64,000 nt of DNA from Arenibacter arenosicollis (GTDB taxonomy: Bacteria; Bacteroidota; Bacteroidia; Flavobacteriales; Flavobacteriaceae): NCBI RefSeq assembly GCF_014397245.1, contig NZ_JACLHY010000025.1, positions 1 through 64,000 of the forward strand, read 5' to 3'. The notes below the pieces were generated by a model. The model was not told the origin of the DNA, ran no database searches, and was given only the letters and a program-made list of their open reading frames with translations. Positions 27,057-35,480 of the stretch are shown here, one piece after another. Each line of letters opens with the position of its first letter. Within the stretch, counting starts at the first letter, position 1. The translations under genes were made by a program, and so were the position numbers.

Positions 27057-28078
27057 GGCGCTGGCTTCTCCTCAGGTTCGGTATTCAATTCATTCATCTC
27101 ACCTTCAAACTGTGTCTGTTCCGTTCTTGCGTCATAACCTTGATCTCTTAAATATCGTGAGAAAATCTCCGTATAACCATGCGTGGCGATAATTTTTTCA
27201 GCTCCCGTACTTTCTATCGCCTTCAACAATCCTTCCCAATCACAATGATCGGAGAGCACAAACCCTTTATCTATGGCTCTTCTACGACGAGCCCCCCTAA
27301 ATGCCATCCAGCCACTTGCCGAAGCAGTTACAAAAGGAACCATTTTCCGGATCCAGGTACTTCCATGTGCGCTAGGGGGCGCCAGCACTATATTACCTAT
27401 TAATTCTTTCTTTTTTGTGTCACGGGTAATTAAGGTCGTAGGAGGAAAAAGTACCTGTGGCCTCAAGACCTCCGTCATATTTTCAATTGCCCCATGGGTA
27501 TATATCTTACCAATGGAGGTATCCAAATATTTGAGCAGACGCTGGGCCTTCCCCAAGGAATAACCAAACAAAACTGAAGTTTTACCTTCTTCCCTATTAT
27601 TGGCCCACCACTGGTTAATATTTTTAAAAACCTGCTCTTGAGGCACCCATTTAAATGGAGGTATACCAAAGGTGCATTCAGTGATAAAAGTATGGCATTT
27701 CACCGGTTCATAAGGCGTTGCAACCCCATCATTCTCAATTTTATAATCCCCCGTAAAAACCCAGACTTCCCCCTTGTGTTCTACCCTAACTTGTGAACTG
27801 CCAATAATATGACCGGCAGGGTGCAGTGAAAAGGTAACATTGTTCACTACAAATTTTTCATTGTATTCCTTACCATGAACTACTATTTCCCCCAAACGGT
27901 GCTTGATAATGGGGACATTGGTAGTATGGGTTATATATTCTTTGTTGCCCCAACGACTGTGATCGGCATGCCCGTGTGTAATTATAGCACGATCTACAGG
28001 ATGCCAAGGATCTAAATATACATTGGCTTCTTTACAATAAATACCATTTTCATTGAATATCAATAAGGGAGTTTCCAT
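27053..28078 (-). CDS. ligase-associated exonuclease (metallo-beta-lactamase/beta-CASP fold)
   Basis: A 341-residue nuclease of the SNM1/artemis-like group. The zinc motif is H35-G-H37-A-D39-H40, followed by HPAGHIIGSSQ and the FTGDYK segment. It is the first gene of the exonuclease-ligase-helicase-phosphodiesterase operon and ends in a short Glu/Pro tail that reaches into the ligase start (ATGA). The family is predicted to process DNA ends before ligation. Start is ATG; divergent from the yegP-type gene across 191 bp. Confidence 0.9.
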   Translation of the reverse strand: METPLLIFNENGIYCKEANVYLDPWHPVDRAIITHGHADHSRWGNKEYITHTTNVPIIKHRLGEIVVHGKEYNEKFVVNNVTFSLHPAGHIIGSSQVRVEHKGEVWVFTGDYKIENDGVATPYEPVKCHTFITECTFGIPPFKWVPQEQVFKNINQWWANNREEGKTSVLFGYSLGKAQRLLKYLDTSIGKIYTHGAIENMTEVLRPQVLFPPTTLITRDTKKKELIGNIVLAPPSAHGSTWIRKMVPFVTASASGWMAFRGARRRRAIDKGFVLSDHCDWEGLLKAIESTGAEKIIATHGYTEIFSRYLRDQGYDARTEQTQFEGEMNELNTEPEEKPAP

Positions 28079-28269
28079 ATGTCATTTCCTATCCTTAAAG
28101 GTACCTGAAATACCACTAATAGTGCTTTCTATCCATAAAATGATTAACCCAAATCACCTCAAACAACATAGTTTAATTGAAATTAAACATCAGGACAACA
28201 CCATAGATAATAATTTTACGAATTATTGATTGAAATTTTTGTGTAACTTTAAAAAAAGTTGCCTAGGCT

Positions 28270-28593
28270 ATGCTAGAAATAAAAAAGGAATCGGATACCA
28301 CATATACCTTTAGTCTGCAATCGGAAAGTGGACAAGCGCTTCTTACCAGCGTCCCATTTAACAGTAGGGCAGAAATTGATGATACCATTGCTAAACTTAA
28401 GATTCTTGTTGGTCAATCTTCTGTATTTGAACGTAAGACGGACTACAACGGGAAATTTCTTTTCATTATGAAAAACACTGAAGGCAAAATAATTGGAAAG
28501 TCCATGCTTTATAGTTCTGAGGCCGGAATGGAAAATGGCATCAAAAATCTTAAAACCAGTATTTCCTTATTGCCGGATGCCATTGGACTATAA
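28270..28593 (+). CDS. YegP family (DUF1508) protein
   Basis: A 107-residue protein made of two DUF1508 repeats: the first about 1-50 with FSLQSESGQALLTS, the second about 54-104 with FLFIMKNTEGKIIGKS, each followed by an amphipathic helix ending LK. Family function is unknown; structures show a small alpha/beta dimer-like fold. It converges with threonine aldolase and overlaps its stop by six bases. TAACTTTA near 28244, one base off the -7 consensus, could be its promoter. Confidence 0.88.
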   Translation: MLEIKKESDTTYTFSLQSESGQALLTSVPFNSRAEIDDTIAKLKILVGQSSVFERKTDYNGKFLFIMKNTEGKIIGKSMLYSSEAGMENGIKNLKTSISLLPDAIGL

Positions 28594-29610
28594 CTTCGGC
28601 AGTATATTCAATAAAAACCCGTGCATTTCATCGGTATAGTCCATATGCGTAACCATACGCAACTTACCTTGACCCATTCCAATGATTTGAATATTCTTTT
28701 TTTTCAGCTTTTCTAGAAAACTATCAGTAGTAATCTGCCTTTCGTCTATTTCGAAAATAATAATATTCGTTTCCGTAGGTTCTACTTTTTTAATATAGGG
28801 CAAGCCCGTAAGTACCCTACTAATTTCTGCAGCCTTTTTGTGGTCTTCCACCAATCTTTCCAAGTGATTGTCCAGGGCATATATTCCGGCTGCGGCAAGA
28901 TATCCTGCCTGTCTCATTCCTCCTCCAAGCACCTTCCTCACCCTTAGCGCTTTGTCTATATTTTCCTTGTCCCCTATCAAAACAGAACCCACAGGACATC
29001 CTAGCCCTTTACTTAAACAAACACTGATGGTATGGAACAACTTCCCATATTCCAAGGGTGATTCATTTTTGGCAATTAGAGCATTCCAAAGACGGGCCCC
29101 ATCCAAATGATATTTTAAATGATGCTTGTCGCACACCTTTCTAATAGCTTTTAACTCTTCCAAATCCCAACAAGCTCCCCCTCCCTTATTGGTCGTGTTT
29201 TCTATGCAAACAAGAGAAGTTAATGGACTGTGATAAAAGTCCGGAGGATTTATGGCTTCCTCTACCTGACTAGCTGTCATCATTCCCCTATGGCCATCCA
29301 CCAATCTGCAGGAGACTCCACTATTAAAACTCACCCCTCCCCCTTCGTAATTATAAACATGGGCGTATTTATCGCAAATTAATTGCTCCCCTGGTTGAGT
29401 GTGCAATTTTATGGCCGTTTGGTTGGCCATGGTACCACTGGGGAAAAATAAAGCCGCTTCCATGCCAAACAATTTGGCCATCTTCTCTTCAAGTCTATTG
29501 ACCGAAGGATCATTTTTAAAAACATCATCCCCCACCTCTGCGGTCATCATGGCCTGCAACATACCAGGGGTAGGTTTTGTGACGGTATCACTGATAAGAT
29601 TTATAAACAT
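28588..29610 (-). CDS. low-specificity L-threonine aldolase
   Basis: A fold-type I PLP enzyme of 340 residues that splits threonine or allo-threonine to glycine and acetaldehyde. PLP lysine is K201 in CLSKGLGCPVGSV; other markers are DTVTKPTPGM at the start, FPSGTMANQTA, and HLDGARLWNA with D170 and R173. Length is normal for the family. The gene is alone on its strand and its 3' end overlaps the convergent yegP-type gene by six bases. Confidence 0.93.
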   Translation of the reverse strand: MFINLISDTVTKPTPGMLQAMMTAEVGDDVFKNDPSVNRLEEKMAKLFGMEAALFFPSGTMANQTAIKLHTQPGEQLICDKYAHVYNYEGGGVSFNSGVSCRLVDGHRGMMTASQVEEAINPPDFYHSPLTSLVCIENTTNKGGGACWDLEELKAIRKVCDKHHLKYHLDGARLWNALIAKNESPLEYGKLFHTISVCLSKGLGCPVGSVLIGDKENIDKALRVRKVLGGGMRQAGYLAAAGIYALDNHLERLVEDHKKAAEISRVLTGLPYIKKVEPTETNIIIFEIDERQITTDSFLEKLKKKNIQIIGMGQGKLRMVTHMDYTDEMHGFLLNILPKL

Positions 29611-29840
29611 AAAGGTTGAAAATTATATAGAACAAATGAATCAAGATGAACATACTTATTGAACGTGGGTTCCTAAATTTATGTAAACGTATTAAACATT
29701 TTTCAAGTAGCTATTTTTTTCCTCTCATTTAATGTGATTTGACAATAATACCATTCCATTTTTTAAGTTTGGATAATTCTCTGGCTAAAAAAACATAAAT
29801 CGCATGTAAGTAACTAAAATAAAGTAACTTGAAGAAAAAT

Positions 29841-31313
29841 ATGCCTATGAACCCGGACGTAAAAAAACCCATATTTTCTTCGTACATCAACAATACGTCT
29901 CTTTTTGATGAAGTTTTCAACACCAATGGAGCTGCTAAAAATGTTTATCAAAAATTGTTCGAGCTGTACGGGAATCACTCCATTCAAGACTATGTGCAGT
30001 TGAACAATAAGGCTAAATCCTCATTTTTTAACCAAGGAATCACTTTTCAGGTATACGACAATAAAGAAACGCAGGAAAAAATATTTCCATTTGATCTTTT
30101 TCCAGGGATCATAGCTGAAGATGAATGGGAAATCATTGAAAGGGGTGCTATACAGCGAAGTAAGGCATTGAACCTTTTTTTATGGGATATTTATCATGAT
30201 AAAAAAATCATCAAAGATGGTATAGTTCCGCTGGACTTGATCAGCTCCTCCGCAAACTATTTCCATCAAATGATAGGAGTTGACCCTCCTGGGGGCATTT
30301 ACAATCATATATCTGGCACTGATATCATTAAACACTCCGATGGCAACTATTATGTACTTGAGGACAACATTAGATGTCCTTCCGGGGTAAGTTATGTTAT
30401 TTGTAATCGTACTGCCTTAAAAAGAGCGCTCTTCGGGGTTTTCAATCATTATAAAACGCATTCCGTAACCAACTACGCCGAAAACTTATTGGATATACTG
30501 GAAAGTGTAAAACCAAAAGGGGTCGATGTCCCAAATTGTGTGGTTATTACACCAGGTATGTACAATTCTGCCTTTTACGAACATTCATATCTGGCAAAAG
30601 CTATGGGTGTGGAATTGGTGGAAGGTAGAGATCTATTTGTTGAGAATGATTTTGTCTACATGAAAACCATTCGTGGCCCCATTAAAGTTGATGTGATTTA
30701 CCGAAGAGTGGATGACCAATTTATAGATCCCCTGGAATTTAGGGCCGATTCGTCATTAGGGGTACCAGGTCTTTTCGCTGCCTATATAAAAGGCAATGTT
30801 TGTTTGGCAAATGCTCCGGGAACAGGAGTAGCAGATGATAAAGCCATCTACACCTACATGCCGAAAATCATTAAATATTATTTGGATGAGACTCCCATTC
30901 TCAACAACGTACACACCTACCATTGTAGCAGGCCCAATGAACTTAAATATGTATTGGAACACATACATGAACTAGTGGTGAAGCCTGTGGATGAAGCAGG
31001 TGGTTATGGTATATCAATTGGCAACAGACTCTCTAAGTCTGAAATTAAGGTAGTTCAAGAAGAAATAAAACAAAATCCTAGAAAATACATTGCCCAGCCT
31101 ATTATGTCCTTATCGGTACACCCAACCTATATAGATGACAGTGAATCTTTTGAACAACGTCATGTAGACCTTAGGACATTTACCCTATTGGGCAATAAAA
31201 AGGAATTTGTACTCAAAGGTGGATTGTCTCGAGTGGCACTAAAAAAAGGAAACTTAATTGTCAATTCCTCTCAAGGAGGTGGTTCCAAAGATACCTGGGT
31301 ATTAAAAAAATAA
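29841..31313 (+). CDS. circularly permuted type 2 ATP-grasp protein
   Basis: A 490-residue member of the circularly permuted ATP-grasp group (COG2308). Visible are YVLEDNIRCPSGVSYV, the VTPGMYNSAFYEH segment, GTGVADDK, and the ATP-grasp core LVVKPVDEAGGYGISIG. Such proteins are predicted to form amide bonds at the expense of ATP. It is the first gene of a three-gene set with the alpha-E and transglutaminase genes, nine bases before the former. The frame begins with a TTG at 29829; I prefer ATG 29841, but ATG 29847 is equally possible. No substrate is known for the flavobacterial system. Confidence 0.88.
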   Translation: MPMNPDVKKPIFSSYINNTSLFDEVFNTNGAAKNVYQKLFELYGNHSIQDYVQLNNKAKSSFFNQGITFQVYDNKETQEKIFPFDLFPGIIAEDEWEIIERGAIQRSKALNLFLWDIYHDKKIIKDGIVPLDLISSSANYFHQMIGVDPPGGIYNHISGTDIIKHSDGNYYVLEDNIRCPSGVSYVICNRTALKRALFGVFNHYKTHSVTNYAENLLDILESVKPKGVDVPNCVVITPGMYNSAFYEHSYLAKAMGVELVEGRDLFVENDFVYMKTIRGPIKVDVIYRRVDDQFIDPLEFRADSSLGVPGLFAAYIKGNVCLANAPGTGVADDKAIYTYMPKIIKYYLDETPILNNVHTYHCSRPNELKYVLEHIHELVVKPVDEAGGYGISIGNRLSKSEIKVVQEEIKQNPRKYIAQPIMSLSVHPTYIDDSESFEQRHVDLRTFTLLGNKKEFVLKGGLSRVALKKGNLIVNSSQGGGSKDTWVLKK

Positions 31314-31322
31314 AAAAATCAT

Positions 31323-32270
31323 ATGTTAGCTAGAGTTGCCAATAACCTTTTTTGGATGGGGCGTTATATTGAACGTTCCGAACATGTTGCCAGATACTTA
31401 AATGTAAATTATTTCTCATCATTGGACGCACCGAACGAGCTGTCACAATCCAGACAATTTGTTCTTCAATCCATGATGTTCTTGGTAGGGGAGCCATTGG
31501 ATGATGATTCCATAATTCTTAAAGAAGAAGATATTTTATTTAACATAGGACTAAATGCCAATTTACCTTATTCCATTATCAACAATGTAAAATATGCCCG
31601 AGAGAATGCCAATAGTGCCAGAGACCTTATTTCTACGGAACTGTACGAATCCATCAATAAATTTTATCATTTTGTAATCAGGTATTCGATAGAGGATTTC
31701 ACAAAAAAGGGGCTATACGATTTTACCGTCAACATCACTGAAATGACCGCCATTTTAAGAGGAAAAATAAGAGGTACGCTTTTGCATGATGAGGTATATG
31801 CAATTATTATGCTTGGTATAAATCTGGAGAGGGCCACGCAGGTAATCAGAATCATTAATGCTAAATACAATGATGCCGTAAAGGCAAAAGGGAGTTATGG
31901 CGACAAAATTAGCCATAGCTTTGAGTGGACCACACTTCTTAAATGTGTGGAATCTTATGATATGATGCGCAGATATTATAAAAAGACCCCTACCAGTATT
32001 TCCACTTTGGAATTCTTAATATTAAATCCAGATTGTCCAAGATCTGTCATCAACAGTATAAATCAAGTATATAAGCATATTAAGGTTTTGGATGAATCCA
32101 AAATTCCCGATAAAAATTCCACCGCTTTTTTAATAAGTAAGGTTAAGGGAGAGTATGAATTTAAATTTGCCGAAGAAATTGAAGAAGACATTCAGGGCTT
32201 TATTGAAAAAATACTCAATAGTCTGGTGCAGATTAGTCTTAAAATGGAAAATGAATTTTTTAACTATTGA
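31323..32270 (+). CDS. alpha-E domain protein (DUF403)
   Basis: A 315-residue, almost wholly helical protein of COG2307. The signature N-terminus MLARVANNLFWMGRYIERSEH and the repeated helices NVKYARENANSARD and NLERATQVIRI are typical. It always accompanies the permuted ATP-grasp and transglutaminase proteins, and comparative work has predicted a peptide-synthesis system; the biochemical role of the alpha-E domain is unknown. Nine bases separate it from the ATP-grasp gene and 46 from the transglutaminase gene, all on one strand. Confidence 0.9.
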   Translation: MLARVANNLFWMGRYIERSEHVARYLNVNYFSSLDAPNELSQSRQFVLQSMMFLVGEPLDDDSIILKEEDILFNIGLNANLPYSIINNVKYARENANSARDLISTELYESINKFYHFVIRYSIEDFTKKGLYDFTVNITEMTAILRGKIRGTLLHDEVYAIIMLGINLERATQVIRIINAKYNDAVKAKGSYGDKISHSFEWTTLLKCVESYDMMRRYYKKTPTSISTLEFLILNPDCPRSVINSINQVYKHIKVLDESKIPDKNSTAFLISKVKGEYEFKFAEEIEEDIQGFIEKILNSLVQISLKMENEFFNY

Positions 32271-32316
32271 TTTATAATCCATTGGATTACCTTTGCCTTA
32301 ACAACTACTTATAATA

Positions 32317-33168
32317 ATGTCATTTGAATATTCAGTTACTTATTGTGCCGAGAATAACTACGAAAATCCGGTAGAAAATGCATCTTGGCAATTTTTGATT
32401 GTGCCTGAGAATAACGATACCCAAGAATTGATCAGCGTGGAAATAAAAAATTCATTGGAAGCCAAAAGTGGTTTTTCCCAAAATGGTTTTGGATTTCAGA
32501 CCATTAGGATAAATACCTCGGAACGATTCCAGAAAATTAACTTCAGTGCCACTTTTAAACTTAAAAAAATAAGCTTCAACCCTTTTGGACAAATTCCAAT
32601 CTTTGATATACCAAGCAACTATGAACTTGTTAAAAGTTTGAATTTCAAGGTAGATCAAGAGCCTTATCTGCGTGAGACCAAATATACTGCCTTGCCAGCC
32701 AGTTCAGAAAACTTGTTTGTTTTTGATACCTCCATAAGTATTTTCGAGAATCTTCAAAAACTAAATAAATGGATTTATCTTTTTATTCATTTCAATACTG
32801 GCGTTACCCATGTGAATACCTTATTGGAAGAAATCATAAATAATCCTGAGGGGGTATGCCAGGATTTCACACATTTATTCTGTGCTTTGTCAAAAGCAAA
32901 TAATATTCCCACCCGCTATGTCTCGGGTTACCTGCACCAGGGTAATGGTTACTTTGGCGACTCGCAAATGCATGCTTGGGCAGAAGCATTTATCCCCCAA
33001 GTTGGCTGGATAGGCTTTGACCCTACCAACAATTTATTGGTCAATGACAACCATATTAAAGTAGCCCACGGCAAAGACTATAATGATTGCTCCCCTTTAA
33101 AAGGCGTAGTATATTCCCAAGGCGCTAATAAAACCTCCCATTCCGTGGAAGTACAGGCCGAACAATAA
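32317..33168 (+). CDS. transglutaminase-like cysteine peptidase family protein
   Basis: A 283-residue protein with an N-terminal beta domain (about 1-120) and a transglutaminase core. The triad is C181 (PEGVCQDFTH), H219 (MHAWAEAF) and D235 (GFDPTNN). No signal peptide is present, so it acts in the cytoplasm, where it would hydrolyse or transfer amide bonds. As the third member of the ATP-grasp/alpha-E operon it is probably the hydrolase or ligase partner acting on the product. Substrate unknown. Confidence 0.9.
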   Translation: MSFEYSVTYCAENNYENPVENASWQFLIVPENNDTQELISVEIKNSLEAKSGFSQNGFGFQTIRINTSERFQKINFSATFKLKKISFNPFGQIPIFDIPSNYELVKSLNFKVDQEPYLRETKYTALPASSENLFVFDTSISIFENLQKLNKWIYLFIHFNTGVTHVNTLLEEIINNPEGVCQDFTHLFCALSKANNIPTRYVSGYLHQGNGYFGDSQMHAWAEAFIPQVGWIGFDPTNNLLVNDNHIKVAHGKDYNDCSPLKGVVYSQGANKTSHSVEVQAEQ

Positions 33169-33209
33169 ATATCATTTCATATTTGGTACATAATCAGAAA
33201 AAAGAATCC

Positions 33210-33217
33210 TATTTTTG
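33210..33217 (+). promoter_or_regulatory. promoter of prfB
   Basis: TATTTTTG matches the -7 consensus exactly; a TTTG at 33182-33185 lies 24 nt upstream as a candidate -33 box. Leader to the prfB ATG about 14 nt. Confidence 0.5.
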
Positions 33218-33235
33218 GCTGAAAATAATTAGTAT

Positions 33236-34334
33236 ATGATAACTACGGACCATTATAAGAGTCTCATTGATCGCCTTGGTGCGTTAAGGAGGTATCTTTG
33301 ACATTGATGCCAAGCTTGTAGAAATAGAAAACGAAGAGGAAAAAACTCTGGCTCCAGACTTTTGGAACCATCCCCAGGAAGCCCAGGAGCAGATGAAATT
33401 AATTCAATCCAAGAAACAATGGGTTGATGATTTTAATAGTGCTCAAAGTTTAGCGGCAGATTTGGAGATTTTCTTGGAATTTCAGAAAGAAGGTGAAATG
33501 TCAGAGGCCGATGTAGAAAGCCATTACGACAAGACCATTGAAGCCCTGGAGAAATTGGAATTCAAAAATATGCTCTCTGCCGAGGGAGATGAACTTACGG
33601 CCATAATTCAAATTACTGCAGGTGCCGGAGGCACGGAAAGTTGTGATTGGGCATCCATGTTGATGCGGATGTATATGATGTGGAGTGAAAAGAATGGGTA
33701 TAAGATAAAGGAACTCAATTATCAGGAAGGTGATGTGGCCGGAATAAAAACGGTGACCTTGGAAATTGAGGGCGACTTTAGTTTTGGCTGGTTAAAGGGC
33801 GAGAACGGAGTACACAGGCTGGTACGCATATCACCTTTCGACAGTAATGCAAAGCGCCATACTTCTTTTGCTTCCGTTTATGTTTATCCTTTGGTGGACG
33901 ACAGTATAGAAATAGATATAAATCCGGCCGACGTAGAGATTACCACGGCTAGATCGAGTGGTGCCGGAGGACAGAATGTAAATAAGGTGGAAACCAAAGT
34001 ACAGCTGACACACAAACCTTCCGGAATACAGATTTCTTGTTCAGATTCCAGATCGCAACACGACAATAGGGCTACGGCTTTAAAAATGCTTAAGTCCCAA
34101 TTGTACGAGATTGAATTGCGTAAGAAAATGGAAGCCCGACAGGAAATTGAGTCGTCCAAAATGAAAATAGAATGGGGTTCACAGATCAGGAATTATGTAA
34201 TGCACCCATACAAATTGGTGAAGGACGTGCGTACGGGTGAAGAAACAGGAAACGTTGACGCGGTAATGGACGGCAATATTTATCAATTCTTAAAAGCCTA
34301 CCTAATGATGATGGGGCAAAAGGAAGAAATCTAA
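33236..34334 (+). CDS. prfB: peptide chain release factor 2 with programmed +1 frameshift
   Basis: Release factor for UGA and UAA. Translation starts at ATG 33236, reads 21 codons to CTT, meets TGA at 33299-33301, and continues only after a +1 shift (33236-33298 joined to 33300-34334), giving 365 residues, the length of E. coli RF2. The SPF anticodon-like motif is 199-201 and the catalytic GGQ is 244-246 in [11 protein letters not shown]. The frame after the shift is open long before its first Met at 33393, so an annotation starting there would lose about 52 residues. RF2 scarcity raises frameshifting, an autoregulatory loop. Confidence 0.95.
33287..33302 (+). promoter_or_regulatory. RF2 recoding signal
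   Basis: AGGAGGTATCTTTGAC: an internal Shine-Dalgarno-like AGGAGG, three-base spacer TAT, slippery CTT, in-frame TGA and a following C. It matches the canonical prfB frameshift site in order and spacing. Confidence 0.93.
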
Positions 34335-34462
34335 TTGAAGGATACTGTTTGAAACATTATGAGAATGTTATTGGACTATTCAGGTATCTTGTTCAAAATG
34401 TTGTGTTTGGAATAAAACCGAGACCCTGTAACTTTTAACGACAATACTTAATACCAAAAATT

Positions 34463-34807
34463 ATGATTAAAATATATCACAATCCCAGATGTGGAAAGTC
34501 TAGGGAAGGTTTGGCCATTTTGGAAAATTCTGGAAAGGAATTTGAAATTATAAAATATTTGGAAAACGTACCTACCAAAAAGGAACTTGAATCCATATTA
34601 AAAATATTAGGCATATCGCCTATGGATTTGGTTCGTACCAACGAAGCCGTTTGGAAGGAAAAATACAAAGGTAAATCATTGACGGATGATGAGATAGTGG
34701 TTGCCATGATAGAAAACCCTAAATTAATTGAACGTCCCATTGTAATCCAAAACACGCAAGGAGTAATTGGACGACCGCCCGAAAAAATAAAAGATCTTTT
34801 GAATTAG
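34463..34807 (+). CDS. ArsC-family thioredoxin-fold reductase
   Basis: A 114-residue protein of the ArsC/Spx/YffB group. C10 sits in NPRCGKSREGL and the conserved arginine is in ERPIVIQ; IGRPPEKI closes the fold. Glutaredoxin-linked arsenate reductases have this layout, but no arsenic genes (arsR, acr3, arsB) are nearby, so a YffB-like housekeeping role is equally likely. It stands alone between prfB and the Gly/Tyr-rich gene. Confidence 0.85.
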   Translation: MIKIYHNPRCGKSREGLAILENSGKEFEIIKYLENVPTKKELESILKILGISPMDLVRTNEAVWKEKYKGKSLTDDEIVVAMIENPKLIERPIVIQNTQGVIGRPPEKIKDLLN

Positions 34808-34928
34808 GATCTAAGTTAAAATCATTTGGAAAAGGAACATTTATCATTATATTAAGTACTTCCCAAAGAATCAAAGCAATTGTAGCCCCATAACGGCACA
34901 ATTCTTGAAATATTCAATTTAACAAACA

Positions 34929-34964
34929 TTTAACCCTTCACGGTTAAACCATCTATTAATTTTG
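34929..34964 (+). promoter_or_regulatory. promoter with inverted-repeat operator candidate
   Basis: TAATTTTG (34957-34964) is an exact -7 box. Centred about 20 nt upstream, where the -33 box belongs, is a perfect inverted repeat TTTAACC-cttcac-GGTTAAA (34929-34948). A regulator bound there would control the following two genes. Confidence 0.5.
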
Positions 34965-34988
34965 GAATCCCACTAAGCAGTTGACATT

Positions 34989-35477
34989 ATGAAAACGAAC
35001 AAGAAATTATTTTTAAGTGTTTTATTGATCGTATTATCATTTCCATTTTTAAGTGCCCAATATGGGTACGGAAATGGGTATGGAAATGGATATGGATACG
35101 GAGGATATGGTAGACAGCGCAATAGTATTCCGCAAGCACAGGAAACACCTAAGGAGCCGGAAAAATTAACAGCTGCTCAAATTGTGGATCAGGAAATGCC
35201 AAGTATTACGGAGAAATTAGGCTTAAACCCCTTTGAAGAAGCTGTTTTGAGCACCACTTTAAAAAAATACCTGCAGGAACGTATAGAATTGCAGATACTG
35301 GAGCTACCTGCCGATAAAATGAGGGAAAGTTATGAAAAAATCACCCTTAAGCAAGATGAAGAACTTAAGGCAGGATTACCAGCAGATAAGTATGAAGCAT
35401 TTGTAGAACTTCAGAAAAACGGCTTTAAAAAAGTTAAAGAAAAAAAGAAGAAGAGAAAGAATAAATCCAAAACATAG
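34989..35477 (+). CDS. secreted Gly/Tyr-rich protein of unknown function
   Basis: A 162-residue exported protein. A signal peptide (1-23, ending FLSAQ) is followed at once by a low-complexity run of YGNG/YGYG repeats (about 24-41), then a Pro/Glu linker and a helical, charged domain (about 55-150) with a strongly basic KKKKRKNKSK tail. I do not recognise the helical part. It lies three bases before the outer-membrane beta-barrel gene, so the two are surely co-transcribed and perhaps act together at the outer membrane; the helical domain could be a periplasmic accessory. Small secreted helical partners of this type occur next to OMP_b-brl_3 proteins, but the function is open. Confidence 0.8.
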   Translation: MKTNKKLFLSVLLIVLSFPFLSAQYGYGNGYGNGYGYGGYGRQRNSIPQAQETPKEPEKLTAAQIVDQEMPSITEKLGLNPFEEAVLSTTLKKYLQERIELQILELPADKMRESYEKITLKQDEELKAGLPADKYEAFVELQKNGFKKVKEKKKKRKNKSKT

Positions 35478-35480
35478 CAA

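Noticed and set aside
33393..34334. prfB starting at the internal Met
   Set aside because: The upstream frame plus recoding signal restores the full 365-residue RF2, so the short start is an artefact.
34463..34807. Arsenic resistance locus
   Set aside because: Only one ArsC-like protein; no arsR, efflux pump or arsenite methylase beside it.
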